Shown here: one piece after another, positions 14,396 to 19,984 of the stretch
How positions within the stretch are numbered: the first letter of the stretch is position 1
Layout: each line of letters begins with the position of its first letter
NCBI GenBank assembly: GCA_013362295.1
Contig: JABFWJ010000070.1
Location: 1 to 19,984 of the forward strand
DNA from: Thermoleophilia bacterium
Lineage (GTDB): Bacteria > Actinomycetota > Thermoleophilia > Gaiellales > Gaiellaceae
DNA: 19,984 nt
Direction of reading: 5' to 3'
Notes under the pieces: model-generated
Seen by the model: the letters and a program-made list of their open reading frames with translations, nothing else
The model's database searches: none
What the model was told of the DNA's origin: nothing
Position numbers and translations under genes: made by a program

Positions 14396-15451
14396 ATGCC
14401 CGACACGCGCATCGAGGCCGCGATCGCCCACTGGGCGCCCCGCTTCACCTCGCAGGGCGTCGACCCGAACGACTTTGCGCGCGTCACGGAGGGCCTGCAG
14501 GAGTGGGCGGACTGGCTACCGGCGTGGTTCGCGAACGGCGACCAGCACGCTGCGCTCGCCCGCGAGGCGGAGGCGGCCGGCCGCAGGCGCTCGGCCGGGG
14601 AAGCGTGGGTGCACGCCGCGCTCTCGTACCACTTCGCGAAGTTCGTCTGGATGGTCGACCTGGAGCGCCATCGCGAGGGTACGGCGCGGGCGAAGGACGC
14701 GATTGCGAGCTTCCACCGTCTCCTCGATCCGAGCGCAGAGCGTGTCGAGATTCCGCTCGACGGGTTCGCGCTCGCGGGGAACCTGCGCCGGCCGCACCGC
14801 ACGGGCCCGGCGCCGCTCGTCCTCCTGCTCCCGGGCCTCGACTCGACGAAGGAGGAGTTCCCGCGCTGGGAGGAGGTCTTCCTCGCACGCGGGCTGGCGA
14901 CGTTCTCGCTCGACGGGCCGGGCCAGGGGGAGACCGGCGAGCGCTCGTCGATCTATCCGAACTACGAGGTGGCTGTGACGGCCGCGCTCGACGCGCTGCA
15001 GGGCCGGGAGGGAATCGACTTTGACCGCGTCGGTGCCGCCGGCGTCTCGCTCGGCGGCTACTACGCGCCCCGCGCGGCCGCCTACGAGAAGCGCCTGAAG
15101 GCGGTCGTCGGGATCAGCGGACCGTTCACCTTCGGCGATTGCTGGGAGACGATGCCGGAGCCGACGCGCGAGACGGTGCAGCACCACACGGGCGCCTCGA
15201 CGCGCGAGGAGGCACGTGAGCGCGCCTACGCGCTCACGCTCGCCGAGGCGGCGCGCGAGATCGAGCAGCCGCTCCTCTGCATCACCGGCCGCCTCGACCG
15301 CCTGATCCCGTGGGAGCAGACGAAGCGCATCGCCGACGAGGCGCCGCGCGGCGAGTTCGTCCTCTACGACGAGGGCAACCACGTCTGCAACAACATCCCG
15401 TACAAGTACCGGCCGCTGACGGCCGACTGGCTGAAGGAGCAGCTCGGTTGA
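14396..15451 (+). CDS. Alpha/beta hydrolase resembling 2,6-dihydropseudooxynicotine hydrolase (C-C bond hydrolase family)
   Basis: A 351-residue protein. A helical N-terminal cap (about 1-115) precedes an alpha/beta-hydrolase core. LLLPGLDSTKEEF (143-155), SLDGPGQGET (171-180), nucleophile Ser218 in GVSLGG, Asp301 in GRLDRLIP and His329 in EGNHVCNN form the expected triad. From memory, the segments G-L-x-STKEE, DGPGQGE and the final H-x-CxN match Arthrobacter 2,6-dihydropseudooxynicotine hydrolase, whose triad numbering (Ser217/Asp300/His329) is almost identical. That enzyme splits a C-C bond in nicotine breakdown. ATG 14396 is preferred over GTG 14372, which would overlap the start of the divergent gene. 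The neighbouring molybdenum hydroxylase strengthens the link to ring-cleaving catabolism. The actual substrate is unknown; an esterase is the main alternative. Confidence 0.87.
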   Translation: MPDTRIEAAIAHWAPRFTSQGVDPNDFARVTEGLQEWADWLPAWFANGDQHAALAREAEAAGRRRSAGEAWVHAALSYHFAKFVWMVDLERHREGTARAKDAIASFHRLLDPSAERVEIPLDGFALAGNLRRPHRTGPAPLVLLLPGLDSTKEEFPRWEEVFLARGLATFSLDGPGQGETGERSSIYPNYEVAVTAALDALQGREGIDFDRVGAAGVSLGGYYAPRAAAYEKRLKAVVGISGPFTFGDCWETMPEPTRETVQHHTGASTREEARERAYALTLAEAAREIEQPLLCITGRLDRLIPWEQTKRIADEAPRGEFVLYDEGNHVCNNIPYKYRPLTADWLKEQLG

Positions 15452-16617
15452 CGTTCTCGCCGGCGGAGATGGTGCGGCGCTACGAGCTCGCGCGTGGTCT
15501 GATGGACGAGCGGGGTCTCGACGCGCTCGTGCTCTTCGGGAACTCCGGCGTCAACCGCCACAACAACGTCAACCCGTTCTGGCTCTCGCAGTACCTCGAC
15601 ATGCACCACTGCTACCTCGTCGTGCCGCGGCAGGGCGACGCGACGCTCTACGTCGGCCTCGCCAACCACGTGCCGAACGCGCGCGAGATCAGCGACGTGC
15701 CGAACGTCGAGTGGGGCGGCTACGACCCCGGCGCGACGGTCGCGGCGCGCCTGCGCGGGCTCGGCGCGCACATCGTCGGTCTCGTCGGCGTCAACGCGAC
15801 GTGGGGGATCGGGATGCCGTACGCGCACTACCAGCACCTGAGCGAGTTCGACACCGTCGACGTGACGCGCGAGTTCGGCGCGCTGCGGCTCGTCAAGTCG
15901 GAGGAGGAGATCGACCGGCTACGCGGCGCCGCCGAGCTCTCGGACTTGGCGATCCTGGCGCTGCAGCGCGAGGCGAAGCCGGGGCGGACCGAGGTGGAGC
16001 TCGTGGCGATCGTCGAGGACGCGTACCGGCGCCGCGGCGGCCAGGTCCGCATCACCTTCCTGCGCTCGATGCCGATGGACGCGCCGAACGGCTGCCTGCC
16101 CGCGCAGAACCCGACGACGCGCGCACTCGAGCGCGGTGACGTGATCCTGACCGAGTTCAGCGCGTCGCTCGACGGCTACTCCGGGCAGGTGCACCGGCCG
16201 GTGTTCGTGCGGGCGGATCCGACCACCGAGTGGCAGGAGCTGTTCGACGTGGCGAAGGACGCGTACGACCGCGTCGCGGCTGGGATGCATGCGGGCTCGA
16301 CCGAGGGTGACGCGATCCGCAATGCCTCCGTGATCGGCGAGCACGGGCTCGCGATCTACGACGACCTGATCCACGCGTACGGCACCGACTACACGCCGCC
16401 GCTCGTCGACCGCTCGTGCGTCGCCTACTGGACGAAGGGCGCGCCCGCGCCGCCGCCGGGGCGCACGATCGAGCGGGACACCGCGATCGTCATCCAGCCG
16501 AATCCGATCACGCCGGACGAGCGAATGGGCATCCAACTCGGGGCGCTCACGGTCGTGCGCGACGACGGCGCCGAATGCCTGCACGGGATCCCGTTCGAGC
16601 CGCTGGTCGCCGCATGA
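15448..16617 (+). CDS. Second M24-fold (Xaa-Pro peptidase/creatinase-like) protein with lost metal ligands
   Basis: A 389-residue M24-superfamily protein with an N-terminal creatinase-like domain (about 1-150, including ARGLMDERGLDALVLFGNSG) and a C-terminal pita-bread domain (from about 155). In my alignment the five canonical metal positions D/D/H/E/E read Glu236, Gln247, His309, Gln350 and Gln363. Four are changed, so a dinuclear metal site and peptidase activity are unlikely; creatinase is a known metal-free precedent. The TTG start at 15448 overlaps the hydrolase stop (TTGA) and has AAGGAG (15434-15439) eight bases upstream; ATG 15469 is an alternative. Its stop overlaps the next gene as ATGA. 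It is distinct from, and not closely similar to, the M24 gene at 3654. The likely role is amidine, guanidino, C-N or related small-molecule cleavage, by inference only. Confidence 0.83.
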   Translation: MTFSPAEMVRRYELARGLMDERGLDALVLFGNSGVNRHNNVNPFWLSQYLDMHHCYLVVPRQGDATLYVGLANHVPNAREISDVPNVEWGGYDPGATVAARLRGLGAHIVGLVGVNATWGIGMPYAHYQHLSEFDTVDVTREFGALRLVKSEEEIDRLRGAAELSDLAILALQREAKPGRTEVELVAIVEDAYRRRGGQVRITFLRSMPMDAPNGCLPAQNPTTRALERGDVILTEFSASLDGYSGQVHRPVFVRADPTTEWQELFDVAKDAYDRVAAGMHAGSTEGDAIRNASVIGEHGLAIYDDLIHAYGTDYTPPLVDRSCVAYWTKGAPAPPPGRTIERDTAIVIQPNPITPDERMGIQLGALTVVRDDGAECLHGIPFEPLVAA

Positions 16618-18764
16618 ACGTCGCACTCGCTCGCACCCTCGTGGGAACGCCGCTCCGGCGGCTCGAGGACGAGCGGCTTCTGCGCGGGCTCGGGCGCTAC
16701 CTCGACGACGTCGAGTTGCCGCGTCTCGCGCACGCCGCGTTCGTGCGCAGCCCGCACGCGCACGCGCGCATCCGGGGGGTCCGCAAGCCCGCGGACGGCG
16801 CGCTCGTGGTGCTGACCGCCGACGACGTAGCCGGGGACGTGCGCGAGCTGCCGGTCAACCGCGTCGAGGGCGTCGAGCTGATGGACGGCGCTCATCCGGT
16901 GCTCGCGCGCGACGAGGTGCAGTACGTCGGGCAGCCGGTGGCGATCGTCGTCGCCGAGTCGCGGGCGCTCGCCGAGGACCACGCCGAGCTGGTCGAGGTC
17001 GATTACGAGCCGCTCGAGCCTGTGCTCGAAGCGCGCACGTCGCCGGAGACGCTGATGCGCTTTGCGCGCAGCGCGGGCGACGTCGACGGCGCGTTCGCGG
17101 CCGCCGACCACGTCGTGCGGACGACGATCGCGATCCCCCGCGTCGTCGCGACCCCGATCGAGGCGCGCGGCGCGATCGCCGACTACGACCCCGGCACCGA
17201 TCTGCTGACCATGTACCTGTCGGCGCAGGACCCGCACCGGCCGCGCGCGGGGCTCGCGCACACCCTGAAGCGGCCGGACGACCGGCTTCGGATCATCGTG
17301 CCGGACGTCGGAGGCGCCTTCGGCTCGAAAGGCGTCGTCGCGCCGGAGTGGGTCGCGACCGCGCTGGCGGCGAAGCGGCTCGGACGGCCCGTCAAGTGGG
17401 CCGAGGACCGGCTCGAGAACTTCCTCGCCGCCTACCAGGGCCGCGGCGTCGAGGCGGACGTCGAGCTCGCGGTCGCAGCCGACGGACGCTTCCTCGCGGT
17501 GCGCGCGACGATCTTCGCCGACCTCGGCGGCTACCTCTTGCCGACCACTCCTGTCGCGGCGCACACGACGGCTCTGCTCCTCTGCGGCTGCTACCGGATT
17601 CCGGCGGCTGCGGTGGAAGTGGTCGGGGCGCGCACGAACAAGGTGCCGACCGGCCCGTATCGCGGCGCCGGTCGCCCCGAGGCGGCGCTCCTCCTCGAGG
17701 CGACGGTCGACGCGGCGGCGCGCGAGCTGGGTCTCGATCGCGTCGAGCTGCGGCGGCGCAACCTGGTTCCCGCCGACGCCTTTCCCTACGAGACGCCGCT
17801 CGGCTGGACGTACGACTCCGGCGATTACGAGCGCTGCCTCGACCGGGCCCTCGAGCTCGTCCCGCCGGAGCGCGCCGACGGGACGGGGTACGGCGTCGCG
17901 CTGTACGTCGAGCGAGCAGGCGGCATGTGGGAGAGCGCCGAGGTGACGGTCGAGCCGAGCGGCCGCGTCGTCGCCGCCAGCGGGACGAGCCCGCACGGCC
18001 AGGGTCACGCGACGACGTTCACGCAGATCGTCTGCGACGAGCTCGGCGTCGACCCGGACGACGTGACCGTGCGCTTCGGCGACACGGCGTCGACCCCGCG
18101 CGGCGTCGGCACGTTTGCGAGTCGCTCGGTCGCGATGGGCGGCTCCGCGCTGCTGCTCGCCTGTCGCGACCTGCGGGCGAAGATCGACCGTCTCGGCGAG
18201 GCGCTCGAGACCGCCGAGCTGCGGCAGATCGCGGCCGCAGCGTACGACCCGGGCCGGCTTCCGCCGGGCGAGGAGCTGGGGTTGAACGGGTCGGCGCGCT
18301 TCACCTCCCCGCTCGTGTTCTCGTCGGGCTGCTACGCGGCGGTCGCCGCCGTCGACCGCGCGACCGGCAAGGTGATCGTCCGCCGGATCGCCGCCATCGA
18401 CGACGCCGGCACGATCGTCAACCCGCTGCTCGCCGAGGGGCAGGTCGTGGGCGGGATCGCACAGGCGCTCGGCGAGTGTCTGACGGAGGAGGCGGTGTAC
18501 GACGAGGTCGGGCAGCTGCGCAGCGCATCGCTGCTCGACTACTCGCTGCCGACGGCGGCGGAAGTGCCGGAGATCAGGACCGCGTTCGTGGAGACGCCGT
18601 CGCCGTTCAACCCGCTCGGCGCCAAGGGGATCGGAGAGGGCGGGACGATCGGCGCACTCGCCGCAGTCGCGAACGCCGTCGCCGACGCGGTCGGAGAGTG
18701 GGTCGATCCGCCGTTCACCGAGGAGAAGATCTGGCATGTGCTGCACCGGAAGGGGGAGGCGTGA
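16614..18764 (+). CDS. Xanthine dehydrogenase/CO dehydrogenase-family molybdopterin-binding large subunit
   Basis: A 716-residue molybdenum hydroxylase large subunit. The N-terminal domain (GTPLRRLEDERLLRGLGRYLDD, then HAAFVRSPHAHARI) precedes the Mo-cofactor domains. GGAFGSK (233-239), GPYRGAGR (347-354), TSPHGQGHATTFTQI (458-472) and the catalytic Glu675 in GAKGIGEGG are present. GPYRGAGR is the xanthine-oxidase-like (form II) loop, not the AYxCSFR of true CO dehydrogenase, so hydroxylation of a heterocycle or aldehyde is expected. It is shorter than the usual roughly 770-790 residues because linkers near residues 415 and 535 are compact. The ATG overlaps the M24 stop (ATGA); in-frame sequence further upstream belongs to the M24 gene region. 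No 2Fe-2S or FAD-binding small subunit is adjacent, which is odd; they may lie outside the window. Confidence 0.92.
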   Translation: MNVALARTLVGTPLRRLEDERLLRGLGRYLDDVELPRLAHAAFVRSPHAHARIRGVRKPADGALVVLTADDVAGDVRELPVNRVEGVELMDGAHPVLARDEVQYVGQPVAIVVAESRALAEDHAELVEVDYEPLEPVLEARTSPETLMRFARSAGDVDGAFAAADHVVRTTIAIPRVVATPIEARGAIADYDPGTDLLTMYLSAQDPHRPRAGLAHTLKRPDDRLRIIVPDVGGAFGSKGVVAPEWVATALAAKRLGRPVKWAEDRLENFLAAYQGRGVEADVELAVAADGRFLAVRATIFADLGGYLLPTTPVAAHTTALLLCGCYRIPAAAVEVVGARTNKVPTGPYRGAGRPEAALLLEATVDAAARELGLDRVELRRRNLVPADAFPYETPLGWTYDSGDYERCLDRALELVPPERADGTGYGVALYVERAGGMWESAEVTVEPSGRVVAASGTSPHGQGHATTFTQIVCDELGVDPDDVTVRFGDTASTPRGVGTFASRSVAMGGSALLLACRDLRAKIDRLGEALETAELRQIAAAAYDPGRLPPGEELGLNGSARFTSPLVFSSGCYAAVAAVDRATGKVIVRRIAAIDDAGTIVNPLLAEGQVVGGIAQALGECLTEEAVYDEVGQLRSASLLDYSLPTAAEVPEIRTAFVETPSPFNPLGAKGIGEGGTIGALAAVANAVADAVGEWVDPPFTEEKIWHVLHRKGEA

Positions 18765-19984
18765 ATGAGTGAGACGGTCGACGTCGTCGTCGCGGGCGGA
18801 GGGCACAACAGCCTCGTCACCGCCGCGTACCTCGCGAAGGCGGGACTGGAGGTGCTCGTGCTCGACGCGCGGTGCGAGGCGGGCGGAGGTGCCGCGAGCG
18901 AGGAGCTGCTTCTGCCCGGCTACCTGATCGACTCCTGCTCGACGGGGCACACGCTGATCCAGCCGAACCCCGTGCTGCGCGACGACGAGCTCGGGCTGAA
19001 AGCGGACTACGGGCTGCGCTACATCTCGCCCGACCCGGTCGCGCACGTCGTGTTTCCGGACGGCGAGTCGTTCACGCATTGGCTCGACCTCGACCGAACG
19101 TGCGACGAGCTCGCGCGCTTCTCGCGGCGCGATGCCGACTCCTACAGACGGTTGCTGCGCGAGTACGACGAGATCAAGCCGGCCGTGAGCGCGTACCGGT
19201 TCAATCCCGTCGGCTATGCGCCGGCGCTCCGCGACGCCGTCTCGCAGATCTGGCAGCGCCGCCTGCTCCTCTCCGCGTACGACGTGGTCGGGTACGAGTA
19301 CGAGGACCCGCACGTGCGCGCGTACATGCTCTGGCAGGCGTTCCAGACGCTGCAGCCGGTGGACGCGTACGGCACCGGCCTGAACGCGATCTCGATTCTC
19401 GCCGGCCGGCAGGCGCAGTCGTGGATCCTGCCGGTCGGCGGCTCGGGCGAGCTGCCCCGCGCACTCGTGCGCTGCATCGAGGAGCACGGCGGCCGAGTCG
19501 TGACGGAGAGGCTCGTCACCGGTCTCGTCCTCGAGAACGGCCGCTGCACAGGGGTGGAGACCGCGGACGGCGAGCGCTGGCTCGCGCGGCGCGCGGTCCT
19601 GTCGTCGATTCACGTGAAGGCGCTCGTCGAGATGGCGCCCGCGGAGGCGTGGGGCGAGGAGTTCCTCTACGGGATCGACACGTTCGACCCGGGGATCTCT
19701 GTTGCCGCGCAGTACTACGTCACGACGGAGCCGCCGCGCTTCCGCGCACACGACGGCGAGCGTGAGGCGGTATCGGCGGGTCTCGCAGCGTGGCCGGACG
19801 ACCTGGTGCAGGCGGTACGCGACACGAAGGCCGGCCGCGTGCAGGACGGCGGCTGGCTGCTCTGCGGCACGCCGACGCTCGTCGATCCGTCGCGGGCGCC
19901 GCACGGCCACCACACGCTCAAGGTGCTCTCGCCGCAGCCGTGGGCGCCCGGACGCAACGCGGCCGTGATCAGGCACGAGGACCT
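18765..19984 (+). CDS. FAD/NAD(P)-dependent oxidoreductase, COG1233 (phytoene desaturase/PYROXD2-like), partial at window edge
   Basis: The open frame begins at the ATG directly after the preceding stop (TGAATG) and runs past the window end; 406 residues are visible of a family usually about 500-540 long. The N terminus has a Rossmann FAD-binding motif, VVVAGGGHNSLVTAAYLAKAG (7-27), with an acidic end to the second strand (LVLDAR) and the following GGGAAS. GHNSL is typical of the COG1233 amine-oxidase-like group. A later block, WILPVGGSGELPRAL (about 219-233), is the conserved GG-x-G-x-L-x-x-A region of phytoene-dehydrogenase-like proteins. A strong AGGGGGAGG (18751-18759) precedes the ATG. 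It could oxidise an amine or desaturate a ring in the same pathway as the Mo hydroxylase. The C-terminal part is missing, so substrate prediction is weak. Confidence 0.88.
   Translation, partial: MSETVDVVVAGGGHNSLVTAAYLAKAGLEVLVLDARCEAGGGAASEELLLPGYLIDSCSTGHTLIQPNPVLRDDELGLKADYGLRYISPDPVAHVVFPDGESFTHWLDLDRTCDELARFSRRDADSYRRLLREYDEIKPAVSAYRFNPVGYAPALRDAVSQIWQRRLLLSAYDVVGYEYEDPHVRAYMLWQAFQTLQPVDAYGTGLNAISILAGRQAQSWILPVGGSGELPRALVRCIEEHGGRVVTERLVTGLVLENGRCTGVETADGERWLARRAVLSSIHVKALVEMAPAEAWGEEFLYGIDTFDPGISVAAQYYVTTEPPRFRAHDGEREAVSAGLAAWPDDLVQAVRDTKAGRVQDGGWLLCGTPTLVDPSRAPHGHHTLKVLSPQPWAPGRNAAVIRHED

Noticed and set aside
13990..14802. A 270-codon minus-strand open frame overlapping the CMD and hydrolase genes
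   Set aside because: Its frame differs from the CMD frame and yields no family signature. The true minus-strand gene is the TGA-containing CMD frame.
16416..16613. N-terminal extension of the Mo-hydroxylase large subunit
   Set aside because: It lies within the M24 gene and has no family similarity. The ATG at 16614 begins the expected N-terminal domain.
16425..19976. A 1183-codon open frame on the minus strand opposite the M24, Mo-hydroxylase and FAD oxidoreductase genes
   Set aside because: Arg/Val/Leu/Asp-rich low-complexity translation with no recognisable domain. It mirrors the third-position GC bias of the plus-strand genes, so it is an antisense shadow.

Overview
The DNA is very GC-rich, with G or C in most third codon positions. 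Genes are tightly packed with TAGATG, ATGA and TTGA junctions, and several start at GTG or TTG. This points to a high-GC actinobacterium. The gene content resembles soil lineages such as Thermoleophilia (Solirubrobacterales/Gaiellales), but that placement is inference. No rRNA, tRNA, CRISPR array, transposase or phage gene was seen.

There are three transcription units. (1) Positions 1-13383, plus strand: a catabolic and uptake operon. It opens with a consensus-like promoter and a FadR-type palindrome lying on the start of a GntR/FadR regulator. Next come a beta-hydroxyacid dehydrogenase, E1 alpha and E1 beta of a 2-oxoacid dehydrogenase-type complex, a DddP/creatinase-like M24 protein, the lipoyl E2, an aldehyde dehydrogenase, a branched-chain-amino-acid-type ABC importer (binding protein, LivH, a fused LivM-LivG, LivF) and an ACMSD-type amidohydrolase. 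A hairpin terminator ends the unit. (2) Positions 14378-13402, minus strand: two overlapping-in-ancestry carboxymuconolactone decarboxylase (CMD/AhpD-like) genes, ending in a second terminator that is a diverged inverted copy of the first. (3) Position 14396 to the window edge, plus strand: an alpha/beta hydrolase resembling 2,6-dihydropseudooxynicotine hydrolase, a second M24-fold protein, a molybdenum hydroxylase large subunit, and a COG1233-type FAD oxidoreductase cut by the window edge.

The main discovery candidate is the first minus-strand CMD gene. A conventional reading stops after 81 codons at a TGA. The same frame stays open for 109 more codons of convincing CMD sequence, and ends in a TAG directly abutting the next ATG. 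The TGA sits exactly at the second position of the CxxC redox motif (C-D-Y-TGA-G). The RNA just downstream can fold into a hairpin with bacterial SECIS geometry: 19 nt from UGA to an apical loop that begins GU. The gene therefore probably encodes a selenocysteine (CxxU) CMD/AhpD-like protein of 191 residues. Its downstream neighbour is a shorter paralogue that has lost the redox motif.

Together the genes suggest import and oxidation of a small organic compound. A molybdenum hydroxylase and a C-C-bond hydrolase recall N-heterocycle (nicotine-type) breakdown. E1/E2, the aldehyde dehydrogenase and the hydroxyacid dehydrogenase would process oxo-acid and aldehyde intermediates. Both M24 proteins and the amidohydrolase have lost expected metal ligands, so they may do non-standard chemistry. 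The substrate cannot be read from the sequence. No E3 (lipoamide dehydrogenase), no small Mo-hydroxylase subunits and no Sec machinery lie in this window.
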